Assembly (NCBI GenBank): GCA_030430205.1
Contig: JAUIGE010000027.1
Span: forward strand, 30,348-94,347
Length of the DNA stretch: 64,000 nt
Reading direction: 5' to 3'
DNA from: Bacteroidia bacterium
GTDB lineage: Bacteria > Bacteroidota > Bacteroidia > J057
Shown here: piece by piece, positions 7,776 through 17,500 of the stretch
Layout of the letters: each line of letters opens with the position of its first letter
Position numbering within the stretch: position 1 is the first letter of the stretch
Position numbers and translations under genes: made by a program
The notes under the pieces: generated by a model
Told to the model about the DNA's origin: nothing
The model's database searches: none
What the model saw: only the letters and a program-made list of their open reading frames with translations

Positions 7776-8717
7776 TTAGGCTTCCTCATTTCCGATCTTC
7801 CAAATTTTCAAATTGGATTTGAGTTTTTCCCACTTGACGCGATTCATCGCGCTGCGCTTCGTCAGTTTTTTAAACTGACGTTCTTCTACTTCTTCCCAAT
7901 CCTCAAGCTGAAAGCTTGAGACAAAGGAAAGCGGCTTGAAAGTCTCGCCTTCAGGCGAGGAGAAGCGGTTCCAGGGGCATACCTCCTGGCAGATGTCACA
8001 GCCATAAAACCAGCCTTCCATCTGGCTGTTAAATTCGGGAGGTGTTTCCTCCCGCAATTCAATGGTCAGATAAGAAATGCATTTATTGCTATCCATCTGA
8101 TAGGGCTGCAATGCATCGGTGGGACAATGGTCTATGCATCGGGTACAGGTACCACAGTAGTCCTTGATGGGGCCATCGTAGCTGAGGTCGAGATCAATGA
8201 TGATCTCTCCGATGAAGAAAAAGGAACCCTTTTTGGGGTTGATGAGGTTGGTGTTTTTGCCAATCCATCCCAGGCCGCTTCGCCTGGCCCAGTGCTTGTC
8301 CAGCACAGGTGCTGAATCGGTAAAAATCCTGCCGGGAACTTCCGTTCCCACTTCCTCTTGAATAAATTCAAATAAGCGATACAGCTTGTTTTTCAGGACT
8401 TTGTGATAATCTTCGCCCCAGGCGTAGATGGAGATCTTGGGAGAGCCTTCCGGCTGCTTCCAATCCGCCTGCGGATAGTAGTTGTGGATCACGCTGATCA
8501 CAGACTTTGCCCCCTCCACAAGCAATCGCGGATCTACTCTTTTTTCAAAATGATTTTCCATCCACTGCATACTGCCATGCCTCCCCTCTTTGAGCCACTG
8601 ATCGAGATCACGGGCTTCTTTTTCCATAAATTCCGCACGGGAAATCCCCACCAAATCAAAGCCTAATGCAGTTCCTTGCGCTTTTATTCGTTCCGATAAT
8701 ATATTTTTGTCTATCAT
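7776..8717 (-). CDS. queG: Epoxyqueuosine reductase QueG
   Basis: QueG carries out the last step of queuosine synthesis, reducing the epoxide of epoxyqueuosine on tRNA with cobalamin and two 4Fe-4S clusters. The protein is 313 residues. The cluster ligands are visible as CGTCTRCIDHCP (Cys188, 191, 194, 198) and CDICQEVCPWN (Cys240, 243, 247), with Cys213 between them. The expected general acid Asp134 is present in FTDSAPVLDKHWA. The N-terminal DUF1730-like part begins directly at the ATG at 8717. It is convergent with the T9SS cargo, three bases away, with no room for a terminator. queD lies 7 kb off on the same strand. Confidence 0.94.
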   Translation of the reverse strand: MIDKNILSERIKAQGTALGFDLVGISRAEFMEKEARDLDQWLKEGRHGSMQWMENHFEKRVDPRLLVEGAKSVISVIHNYYPQADWKQPEGSPKISIYAWGEDYHKVLKNKLYRLFEFIQEEVGTEVPGRIFTDSAPVLDKHWARRSGLGWIGKNTNLINPKKGSFFFIGEIIIDLDLSYDGPIKDYCGTCTRCIDHCPTDALQPYQMDSNKCISYLTIELREETPPEFNSQMEGWFYGCDICQEVCPWNRFSSPEGETFKPLSFVSSFQLEDWEEVEERQFKKLTKRSAMNRVKWEKLKSNLKIWKIGNEEA

Positions 8718-8746
8718 TCTGCTTCCTCTTTCTCTACAAAGATGCC

Positions 8747-9274
8747 ATGAAAAAACTATTTCTTCTTATCCTCTGTCTCTCCTTTTCTGCAATAAGTCTG
8801 TGCCAGGAACTAAGTCCCTATGATTTTCCTCCCGGAAAAGAAGGCCTAAAGGCTCTGGGAGACTACCTGGTGCAGGCAGATATACAGGAAAGGCAAAGAC
8901 TTACCTATGAGCTTCTTCCCAAAAAGGGAGAGTATAAGGCAGTATTTCAGGAAGATGTGATAAAGAAACTCCAACGCTACCACAAGCGGTGGTACCGATC
9001 TGTCAGCCCCACGATTGGTCCTCGCTATGAGCTACAGGACAAAATTATCTGCCAGCAAACCCAAAAATCCGAAATTCTTGAAAGGAAAGGCGAGGCTGTA
9101 CATTTCCCCGGAGGTTATCTGGAAATAGCAGATTGGTTGCTGTCAGATGTTTCCTTTTATCGTTTGCAGTTTGTGGAAAATGGTGCAAGGGTTGGTGAAA
9201 GTTTTGATGTCTTTGTCTATTTGGACGATCATTGGCGGGTTTTCCCCCATCCTTATAAAGCGAAAAATCCCTAA
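8747..9274 (+). CDS. Exported protein of unknown function
   Basis: A 175-residue protein. I chose MKKLFLLILCLSFSAISLCQ at 8747 as the start because it forms a signal peptide; an earlier in-frame start would add an implausible second hydrophobic stretch overlapping the queG promoter region. The mature part is mixed alpha/beta, with ELLPKKGEYKAVFQEDVIKK and a C-terminal VYLDDHWRVFPHPYKA. I recognise no catalytic motif. It is divergent from queG by 29 bases and followed by the M16 peptidase operon, but a separate promoter-like element precedes that operon, so it is probably a single-gene unit. Confidence 0.6.
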   Translation: MKKLFLLILCLSFSAISLCQELSPYDFPPGKEGLKALGDYLVQADIQERQRLTYELLPKKGEYKAVFQEDVIKKLQRYHKRWYRSVSPTIGPRYELQDKIICQQTQKSEILERKGEAVHFPGGYLEIADWLLSDVSFYRLQFVENGARVGESFDVFVYLDDHWRVFPHPYKAKNP

Positions 9275-9323
9275 ATCCATAGGAATCACAATTTCGGCCA
9301 ACAATTTTCGTCAAATTTGAATG

Positions 9324-9331
9324 TATATTTG
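9324..9331 (+). promoter_or_regulatory. Candidate -7 element TATATTTG for the M16 operon
   Basis: TATATTTG matches TAnnTTTG and sits 19 bases before the ATG at 9351. The -33 position holds ATTTTCG rather than TTTG. Confidence 0.45.
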
Positions 9332-9350
9332 ATCTTTTAATATTTTGTGA

Positions 9351-10685
9351 ATGAACATAATAGCAGACAAAATGAAGTGGAAGTTATTTGTTTTGACGTG
9401 TTTTCTATGGGCACCCGCTGCCTTTTGGGCCCAGGATGTGCAGATTGCTTTTGAGGAATACGACCTTCCCAATGGCATGCATGTCATTTTCCATGAGGAC
9501 CATAGCGCGCCCATCACTGTGATCAGCATGTTGTACCATGTTGGGTCAAAAAATGAGGATCCTGAACGCACGGGCTTCGCCCACTTTTTCGAACATCTTA
9601 TGTTCGAGGGTTCGGAGCATATTGCCCGCGGGCAATTTGACAAAATAGTCAATGGCTCCGGTGGCTACTCCAATGCTTTTACCACCAAAGACCAAACCTA
9701 TTATTTTAATCTTTTCCCTTCCAACCACCTCGAATTGGGGCTATGGCTGGAGTCAGAGCGGCTTTTGCATGCCAAAATTGACGAAAAAGGCGTGGCCACC
9801 CAGCGGGAAGTAGTCAAGGAGGAAAGGCGCATGCGCTACGAAAGCCGCCCCTATGGCACCGCCATAGAAGAGCTTTCCAAACGGGCTTTCACCCAGCATC
9901 CTTACAGATGGGAGCCCATCGGCTCAGCCCAATACATCGACCAGGCAAGCCTGGAGGAGTTCATGAAGTTTTACAAAACTTTTTATGTCCCGGAAAATGT
10001 CACGATGACCATCGTGGGTGACTTTGAACCCGCAAAAACGAAAAAACTGATCGCTCAATATTTTGGGGACATCCCCAGGGGTGGCAAAACCATCCCCCGG
10101 CCTTCGGCCGATGAGCCCTTTCGCTCCCGCGAAGTAAGAGATACCGTGCTGGATAATATCCAGCTGCCGGGCGTTTTCATGTCCTACCGCTGTCCGGGGA
10201 TCGGTACCAAAGATTATTATGCCCTGGAAATGATTTCCAATTTGCTCGACGGAGGCGAAAGTTCACGCTTTTCCGCAGAAATCATCAACAAGCAGCAAAA
10301 AGCCATACAGGCATCCTGCTTTTTCCGGTCCAATGAAGGCCCCAGCCAGATGCTGATTTTTACCATCGCAAGCAATGGAACCAAGGCCTACGAATTGGAA
10401 GTGGCTGTAAATGAGGAGCTTGAAAAGATCAGGGAAAATCTGATCTCGGAGCGAGAGTACCAAAAACTGCTCAATCAGATTGAAAATGATTTCATTTCTT
10501 CCAAAGGTTCTTTGGAGGGCCTGGCCCAAAGTCTGCCTTATTACAAGGTATTTATGGGAAATACCAACCTCATCAATACCGAATTGAGCAACTACCGCGC
10601 AGTGAGCAGGGAAGATTTGCAGGCTGTAGCCAAAAAGTATTTAACCCGTGAAAACCGGGTTGTTTTGTACTATTTACCTAAATAA
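9351..10685 (+). CDS. M16 family zinc metallopeptidase, catalytic subunit type
   Basis: An exported insulinase-type peptidase of 444 residues. A signal peptide is plausible from MKWKLFVLTCFLWAPAAFWAQ; the ATG at 9372 is an alternative start. The inverted zinc motif HFFEH lies at 78-82, with the third Glu ligand about 75 residues on in VVKEERR. The C-terminal M16C half includes RCPGIGTKDYYALEMISNLLDGG. The next gene, 10 bases away, encodes an M16 protein without the zinc motif, so the two probably make a heteromer in the periplasm, like the alpha/beta processing peptidases. The natural substrate is unknown, though peptide turnover is typical. Confidence 0.9.
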   Translation: MNIIADKMKWKLFVLTCFLWAPAAFWAQDVQIAFEEYDLPNGMHVIFHEDHSAPITVISMLYHVGSKNEDPERTGFAHFFEHLMFEGSEHIARGQFDKIVNGSGGYSNAFTTKDQTYYFNLFPSNHLELGLWLESERLLHAKIDEKGVATQREVVKEERRMRYESRPYGTAIEELSKRAFTQHPYRWEPIGSAQYIDQASLEEFMKFYKTFYVPENVTMTIVGDFEPAKTKKLIAQYFGDIPRGGKTIPRPSADEPFRSREVRDTVLDNIQLPGVFMSYRCPGIGTKDYYALEMISNLLDGGESSRFSAEIINKQQKAIQASCFFRSNEGPSQMLIFTIASNGTKAYELEVAVNEELEKIRENLISEREYQKLLNQIENDFISSKGSLEGLAQSLPYYKVFMGNTNLINTELSNYRAVSREDLQAVAKKYLTRENRVVLYYLPK

Positions 10686-10695
10686 GATCCCGGAA

Positions 10696-12774
10696 ATGCA
10701 TACCTATAAATTTCTCTTTATCCTCCTTTCCTTTTGTTTTTTCACAACGGTCCAGGGGCAGTTGGACAGAAGTAAAATGCCCGAGCCGGGCCCTGCGCCC
10801 GAAGTGCGGCTGGGCGAGCCACAGACTTTTCGTCTGGATAACGGCCTTCAGGTTTTTGTGGTCGAAAACCACAAACTTCCCCGTGTGAGCTTCACCCTTT
10901 TTGTCGACAATGACCCTGTTTTCGAAAAAAACAAGGCTGGTTATCTCTCCGCAGTTGGGGAGCTGATGCGCCGGGGAACGGCTAGCCGCAACAAGGAAGA
11001 GATCGACGAAGCCGTTGACTTTATAGGCGCAAGCCTTTATACGAGTTCCAATAGCATCTATGGTTCTTGCCTCAGCAAGCATAATGATTCCCTCTTTATG
11101 CTGATGTCAGAGATTATCCTGACGCCCAATTTTAACCAGGAAGAGCTGGATAAAATCAAGAATCAAAACCTTTCTCAAATCAAGGTTCGAAATGCCAATC
11201 CCAACGCCATTTCGCGCATCCTCAGCAATAAACTGATCTATGGAGAGACTCATCCCTATGGAGAATTTGAATCGGAAAAAAGCTGGCAAAATATCCAATT
11301 GGAAGATTGCAGAAATCACTTTCTGACTTATTTCAGGCCTTCCAATGCCTATCTGGTAGTCGTGGGAGATATGGCTTTTGAGGAAGTGAAAAAGAAAGCC
11401 AATCAATATTTTGGGCCATGGAAAAAGAAGGATATTCCTTCTCATAGCTATGAAATGCCTTCGGCTCCCGATATGCCCCAGGTGGCCCTGGTGGACTTTC
11501 CGAATGCTGTGCAATCGGTGATTGTGGTGGGCTATCCCATTGACCTGAAGCCTGGAGCGGAAGATGCCTTTGCAGTGCTCCTGGCCAATATGATATTGGG
11601 AGACGGGTCCACCGGACGTTTGTTCAGCAACCTCCGCGAGGAGCATGGCTGGACCTATGGTGCCTATTCCTCCATTGACAATGACAAATGGGTGGGATCA
11701 TTTACCGCTTCAGCTTCTGTCCGCAATGCGGTCACAGATAGCGCCATCACCGAAATCCTTCATGAGATGAAGAGAATAAGAAACGAGCTCATCACGGAGG
11801 AAGAACTCCGCCTCGCCAAAAACAACATGATAGGCGAATTTATCCGCAGCCTGGAAGATCCCCAGACGATTGCTCGTTTTGCTTTGAGGGTTGAGAGGTT
11901 TGGCCTGCCAAAAGACTATTATAAAAATTACCTCAAGCATATTGAGGCGGTGAGCATAGAAGATGTCCAGGCGGCCGCGAAAAAATACATTCGCCCCGAT
12001 CAGGCACATATCATCGTTGTGGGCAAGGCAAGTGAAGTCGCTGAGAAGTTGAAGCCTCTAGGTGAATTGACTTACTATGACACCCAGGCACAAGCCTATA
12101 GACCTGATGAGAAGGGAATTCCTGAAGGCCTGACCGGAGCCAAAATCATCGAGCGTTACATCGCTGCAAGGGGGGGGAAACCGGCATTCGCAGAAATAAA
12201 AGACATCACCCGGGTATACACAGGAAAGGTCATGGACCAGGACCTCGAGCTACGTATTTACCAAAAGGTCCCCAATATGTATCTCCAGCAGATGGATGCC
12301 GGAGGCTTTTCGCAAAAAACCATCTTTGATGGCAAAAACGGGATGAAAAGCGATATGACGGGCAAGCAGGCCCTGGCTGGCAAGGAACTCGACCAGGTTA
12401 AATTGGAAGCGATCATCATGCCCTTGCAGGACCACCTCACAAATGGATTTGAGCTTAAATTGATGGGGGTTCAGGCTAATGGTAAGGGAGAAGACTTATA
12501 TCAACTGGAAGTAAAGGACCGCCTTGGCAATACTTCAATACAGTACTTTGAAGCGAAAAGTGGTCTCCTGGTAAAAAAAGAAACAAGCGTCGAAACACCC
12601 GATGGGCAACACTTTACCCAAAGCACAGAAATACTCGCTTATCAGGATGTAAATGGGATAAAAATTCCTTCCAGAATCGTACAAACTGTTGGTCCTCAAA
12701 GAATTGAACTTACAGCATCTGAGTTAAAGATCAATAGTGGATTGAAAAAAGGTCTGTTTAAAATTGAAAAATGA
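10696..12774 (+). CDS. M16 family protein lacking the zinc motif, with extra C-terminal domain
   Basis: A 692-residue exported protein starting at MHTYKFLFILLSFCFF (signal peptide). Two M16 half-domains cover residues 1-440, including GDGSTGRLFSNLREEHGWTYG. At the position of HxxEH there is GYLSAVGELM, so the zinc ligands are missing and this is a non-catalytic partner. From about residue 445 a further 230 residues resemble the outer-membrane lipoprotein-sorting (LolA/LolB) type of beta fold: GAKIIERYIAARGG, then YQKVPNMYLQQMDAGG, then LLVKKETSVETPDG, then VNGIKIPSRI. Its position right behind the active M16 gene argues for a complex. Confidence 0.87.
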   Translation: MHTYKFLFILLSFCFFTTVQGQLDRSKMPEPGPAPEVRLGEPQTFRLDNGLQVFVVENHKLPRVSFTLFVDNDPVFEKNKAGYLSAVGELMRRGTASRNKEEIDEAVDFIGASLYTSSNSIYGSCLSKHNDSLFMLMSEIILTPNFNQEELDKIKNQNLSQIKVRNANPNAISRILSNKLIYGETHPYGEFESEKSWQNIQLEDCRNHFLTYFRPSNAYLVVVGDMAFEEVKKKANQYFGPWKKKDIPSHSYEMPSAPDMPQVALVDFPNAVQSVIVVGYPIDLKPGAEDAFAVLLANMILGDGSTGRLFSNLREEHGWTYGAYSSIDNDKWVGSFTASASVRNAVTDSAITEILHEMKRIRNELITEEELRLAKNNMIGEFIRSLEDPQTIARFALRVERFGLPKDYYKNYLKHIEAVSIEDVQAAAKKYIRPDQAHIIVVGKASEVAEKLKPLGELTYYDTQAQAYRPDEKGIPEGLTGAKIIERYIAARGGKPAFAEIKDITRVYTGKVMDQDLELRIYQKVPNMYLQQMDAGGFSQKTIFDGKNGMKSDMTGKQALAGKELDQVKLEAIIMPLQDHLTNGFELKLMGVQANGKGEDLYQLEVKDRLGNTSIQYFEAKSGLLVKKETSVETPDGQHFTQSTEILAYQDVNGIKIPSRIVQTVGPQRIELTASELKINSGLKKGLFKIEK

Positions 12775-12867
12775 CTTGTGGAAAGCATGTGTATAAAAAA
12801 CATGTGACTATTATCACCCTAACTTTCACCTAAAAGCTCAACCTTTTTTGGGCCTTTTTTATTAATA

Positions 12868-12884
12868 TTGACTTAATAAGTCAA
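12868..12884. promoter_or_regulatory. Perfect 17-nt palindrome upstream of the degenerate receiver gene
   Basis: TTGACTTAATAAGTCAA is a perfect dyad centred on A12876 and ends 10 bases before the ATG at 12895. A near-consensus -7 element (TAATATTG, 12863-12870) overlaps its left edge. The site could be a repressor operator or an mRNA feature at the start codon. Confidence 0.4.
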
Positions 12885-12894
12885 TAACTTATAC

Positions 12895-13302
12895 ATGCAA
12901 CCCTATCACATTTTGGTTTGTGAGCAGAATGCCGACCATGCCGAGCTTCTGGTCTACAATCTAAAAAAAGCGGGATACCATCCGACCGTTTTAGCTTCAG
13001 ATGAGATACTCTCTCATGCTGCCCAAAGAAAACCGCATATGGTTATTCTGGGAAGTACCACGGATGACCAGGAAAAAAGGCGTATAGGAAAGGCTATCAA
13101 AGAGAACCCTAAGCTAGGGCATACCCTTGTACTTTGCCTGACTACCAATGACTTTAGCAACATCATCTCCTCCCCTTCTCAGTCTTTCATAGATGCATGT
13201 TTAATCCTGCCACAAAAGCCTAAGCAAATCATCAAAACCATCGGGAATTTGTTTACCCAATTCGCGACTCCTTTGATTCCTGTATTCAATTTAGATTCCT
13301 AA
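12895..13302 (+). CDS. Receiver-like domain protein without the phospho-acceptor aspartate
   Basis: A stand-alone 135-residue protein with the fold pattern of a CheY-type receiver. It opens with HILVCEQNADHAELLVYNLK, has a hydrophobic strand HMVILG, and carries a late Pro-Lys loop in LPQKPKQIIKTIG. The strand that should end in the phosphorylated Asp ends in Gly53 (VILG) instead. The acidic pair of the first loop is reduced to Glu10 and Asp14. It therefore probably acts without phosphorylation, as a pseudo-receiver. No kinase gene is adjacent. A perfect palindrome lies just before the start. Confidence 0.65.
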   Translation: MQPYHILVCEQNADHAELLVYNLKKAGYHPTVLASDEILSHAAQRKPHMVILGSTTDDQEKRRIGKAIKENPKLGHTLVLCLTTNDFSNIISSPSQSFIDACLILPQKPKQIIKTIGNLFTQFATPLIPVFNLDS

Positions 13303-13348
13303 AACCTATTGGAAAAGATCGATGCCTCTGTTTCCTGTAATGCACTGC

Positions 13349-14443
13349 TTACAGGACAGAAACTTTTGCCGCCTTTTCGACAGAAAAGAGTTCCATCTCT
13401 TCTACTTTGCCTTTAAGCAAAAATTTCCCTTCGGAAAAAGGGATATAATCAGGGCTTAGCGCGGCATGTTCGCGCACAAATTCAGATATCAAAAAGTTGG
13501 TGGACAACTCATTGCATTTTTGTTGAATGCGCGCAGCTGTATTGATAACCGTGCCGTGGAAGGCAATTTCCTTTTTCAATTCGCCGACCTCTGCCACAAT
13601 GATAGGCCCTCCATGCAAGCCCGCTTTAAACTGGGGCCTCACGCCATATTTTTCCTCATACCGATCCGCCTTGCTCTCAATGATTTGAAGCATGCCCACA
13701 AAGCAATGGATAGGCCTGGTATTTTTGCGTTTGCTTTTGCTCAATGGCCAGTACACCACCACTTCGTCCCCTACATATTGGTAAATGCGGCCATTGAACA
13801 CATAAATAGGCTCCGAAATATCGCTGATGAAATCGCGGATAAACTCACTATAGATGCTGCTATTGAGGTGATCGGCAATGGTCGTAGAAGCTTTCAGGTC
13901 CACAAACATAAAAATATTAGTCTCCCAGGTGGGGTGAATGTATTTTCCTGTAATGAAATTGAACAAGCGTCCCCTTCCGATATATCTCCTGACCTGAAGG
14001 ACACTGAGAGCTACAATGATTTCCATTGCATAAAACAACAATAACTGCAAAAACTCCTCTCCCCGGAGGGGTTGGAGCCAGCCATTGCCGGCATTATTCA
14101 GTTCGCTGAACAGGTTGATGCCTGCCAGTATGGCAAAAAGGAAATTGAATAGCCAAATGGTAAGTACGAGCAGCAAGGTCAGTATGCTCGTCCGGATAAG
14201 TAATGCCAGCCAAAAACGAAAGCGTTTGAAGGATCGCCTCAATACAAACTCATCCACAAAGCCTACCAGAGCACCTGGAAATATGGCGATCAGCAGTCGT
14301 TGATCCAGGTACAATACGATGCGTCCCTCATCAGAGATCGGCAATATCAGGATATGAATCAGGTAAAAAAACAACGTCAGTAGCTGGAAAAGCACTGCAT
14401 ATTGAAAAACTACTGTCAGCCGATATTTTGTCCCAGGCTTCAT
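13349..14443 (-). CDS. Membrane-anchored class III nucleotide cyclase domain protein
   Basis: This 364-residue protein starts at ATG 14443; a TTG ten codons upstream is less likely. Roughly four transmembrane segments cover residues 1-155. The catalytic domain follows, with metal-binding Asp in FMFVDLKASTTIADHL and in YQYVGDEVVVYWP. The transition-state Asn and Arg are in GTVINTAARI, and KAGLHGGPI lies between them. The Lys that usually reads adenine before the second Asp motif is replaced (YQYVGDE), and the later Asp position is Thr, so substrate preference is open. It lies downstream of secDF, beyond a terminator. No cyclic-nucleotide receptor gene is nearby. Confidence 0.82.
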   Translation of the reverse strand: MKPGTKYRLTVVFQYAVLFQLLTLFFYLIHILILPISDEGRIVLYLDQRLLIAIFPGALVGFVDEFVLRRSFKRFRFWLALLIRTSILTLLLVLTIWLFNFLFAILAGINLFSELNNAGNGWLQPLRGEEFLQLLLFYAMEIIVALSVLQVRRYIGRGRLFNFITGKYIHPTWETNIFMFVDLKASTTIADHLNSSIYSEFIRDFISDISEPIYVFNGRIYQYVGDEVVVYWPLSKSKRKNTRPIHCFVGMLQIIESKADRYEEKYGVRPQFKAGLHGGPIIVAEVGELKKEIAFHGTVINTAARIQQKCNELSTNFLISEFVREHAALSPDYIPFSEGKFLLKGKVEEMELFSVEKAAKVSVL

Positions 14444-14483
14444 AAAGTAAAAAGCATTTGTATAAGGGGGCAAAGGTAAAAAG

Positions 14484-14523
14484 AAATAAGGGCATAAAGT
14501 TGTTAGACTTTATACCCTTATTT
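14484..14523 (-). terminator. Rho-independent terminator of secDF
   Basis: Arms 14484-14499 and 14508-14523 pair over 16 positions with one mismatch, with an 8-base loop. On the minus strand the stem is followed by a T-rich run (TTATTTCTTTTT). A second short perfect dyad, CCTGAAAACTTTTCAGG (14535-14551), lies between it and the secDF stop. Confidence 0.8.
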
Positions 14524-14564
14524 CATGTAGTTATCCTGAAAACTTTTCAGGAAAGTTTTTTGTA

Positions 14565-17500
14565 TTAAAATACCTCTTTAGCCAGGACTTCTTCTTTCCC
14601 TTTTTTGATCAAATCCAAAGAAATTGGACTCGCCACAAAGATAGATGAATAGGTACCTATGATGATACCGATCATCAGTGCAAAGCTAAAACCGCGGATC
14701 ACATCTCCACCAAAGATAAACAGGATCAATACTGTCAGGAAGGTGGTTACAGAAGTAATCAAAGTACGGCTGATCGTTTGGTCAATAGAGACGTTGTAAA
14801 TCTCGCTGAGCGTAGCAGATTTCATTTCTCCAATATTCTCTCTGATACGGTCAAATACAACCACGGTATCGTTAATGGAGTAACCGATGATCGTAAGCAA
14901 GGCTGCAATGAACGCCTGGTCAATTTCGACATTGAATGGCAGATCAAACAAGCTCAAAATAGAAAATACACCCAATACCACAATCACGTCATGGAAGAGT
15001 GCAGCGATGGCGCCGGCACTATATTGCCACTTACGGAAACGGAGGAGGATATAGAAAAAGATGATGAGCAATGAGAAAATGATCGCATAAATAGCAGCAC
15101 GCTGAATATCCTGCGCCAATGTAGGTCCAACCATAGAGGAACCCTCAATGTCAAATGTATTCTTATCGAAAGAGACACCCAGGCCTTCCTTCAACTTATT
15201 AATTACATCGTCTGTCGCATTCTCTTTACCTTCTTCCTGGCCGATGTCTCCTGCACGATAACTGGTTGTAATCTGCAGTTTGTTATCCCTCGAAAGAGTT
15301 TTTACAACAGGTGCCTGTCCCTCGAAAGCAGCCGTAAGGTCTGCACGGAAGGTTTCTATCTGCTGATCATCCAGGTTGATGGGCTTGCTATAGTTCTGAT
15401 TGGCAGCATTTTCTGCAAATACTACAACAAACTGACGGCCTCCATTAAAATCGACACCGGTTTTGAAACCGATGAAGATAAAAGATAGAATAAAGGCTCC
15501 TAGCAATGCGCCTGAAAAGGTGTAAAAAGTCTTACGACGGTTCACCATATTCAACTTCATGCGGTCAAACAAACCTGTTGTGAAAGAGAAGCCAAAGCTC
15601 ATAGATGTTTTGCCGCGGTTAGCATAGTTATCCATGATCAGGCGAGTGATAATCAAGGCAGAAATCAAAGAAGTAACGATACCGATCATCAATGAAACTG
15701 CAAAACCACGAATAGGACCCACACCAAATGCGTAGAGAACTACCCCTGTCAGGAAGGTGGTGATGTTGGCGTCCATTACAGAAGAGAAGGCATTGCTAAA
15801 TCCAGATTTGATACTGGCTTTGAGCGTCTTGCCCCGGGCTTCTTCCTCACGGATACGTTCGAAAATCAGCACGTTGGCGTCCACCGCCATACCCACAGTC
15901 AGTACTACCGCAGCGATACCCGGCAGAGTAAACACAATGGTAAAGGCTGCAGAACAACCCAGGATGAACAACAAGTTGGCCAGCAGGGCCACATTGGCCA
16001 CCAGACCCGCGCGGGCATAATAGAAGGCCATGAAAATCAGGGTAATGATAAATGCCCCCAGAAATGAAAGCAAACCACTGTTTACATTCGCTTCACCCAG
16101 GGTAGGACCGACTACGTCCTCAGACTCGATATTGGCACCTACAGGCAACTGACCCGCTTTCAATACGGTTGCAAGGTCTTTGGCCTCATCAATGGTAAAG
16201 CTACCACTGATACGAGAGCTACCTCCACGAATTTCCTCCTCCACAGTAGGATAGGAATAAACCTTACCATCCAGTGTGATAGCGACACTCTTGCCTACAT
16301 TGGCAGCCGTGATGCGCGCCCAGTCTTTGGTACCACGCTGGTTCATGTCCATAGACACGACAGGCTGGTTACGCTGGTCAAAGTCCTGGCGGGCATTTGT
16401 GATCACTCCACCATCCAATGACGAACTGTCATTGCGCGGATTGGGACGCAGTGCCAACAGGGTGTAAACGCTTTCATTTCCTTCAAGTGCTTTGAAGGTC
16501 CATGCGAATTTCAGATCACTAGGAAGGAGCGGCTTGATACGCTCGTCTTTCAACATATTGTTGATACGAGAAGTATCTGTATCAGAAGCGTAGCCCATCA
16601 CTGGCAGGTTGCCATTGATCTGGCCGGAGGGAGGCTGCAGGTAGCGAAAGAAAGGGTTTTCACTGCGATATTTATCCAAAGCCTCTCCATCTGAAAGCGC
16701 CTCTTCAGGCAGCGCGCTGCTTGTATCAGCAGTTGCTTCAGACAAACCGATGGTGCTGTCTTCAGCAGTGGTATCAATGCTAGCCAAGCTGGTGTCTGGC
16801 TCAACCGGATCTGCTCCATCTACAGAAGCTGTAGCAGTTGTATCTACTTCTTCAAGGGCTTTGAGGCCTTCGATTTCTTTCCATTTCTCATTGATCTCAA
16901 TGAGGGTCCCCTGCATCTCAGCAATGGTATGTGTCTCCCAGAATTCAAGACGAGCAGTAGAACGCAACAGCTGGCGTACGCGCTCTGGCTCTCTTACGCC
17001 AGGAAGCTCCAGCAAAATCCGGCCTGTAACCTCCTGCTTCTGCAGGTTGGGAGATACCACACCAAACTGGTCAATACGCTTACGGATAATCTCAAATGTC
17101 CGGTCAATGGCATCCTCAGCTTCTGTATTGAGGATAGTTAATACCTCCTTGCGGCTGGTACTTGGGCTGATTCCTTTCGCACGGTTGTTGAAAATCGCAC
17201 CAAAGTTGGCGTTTGGATCTATTTCATCCATTGCCTGAACAAAGAGCTCTACATAAGGAGTCTCATTGGTGGTGGCCAATTCATCGGCACGCACAAGCGC
17301 TGCCTTAAAATTGTCATCTCCGCGGGAAGTCCCGGCCATCTGCTTCAGCAGGTCCTTAATACTTACCTCCAGGGTAACAAACATCCCCCCTTGAAGGTCC
17401 AGACCGAGGGTGAAGGAGTTTTTAATGGCTTTGTTATAAGCTCCGGCTCTTTCCGGATCACCAAAATAATCCTGAATCATATTCAGGGTATCCTGACGCA

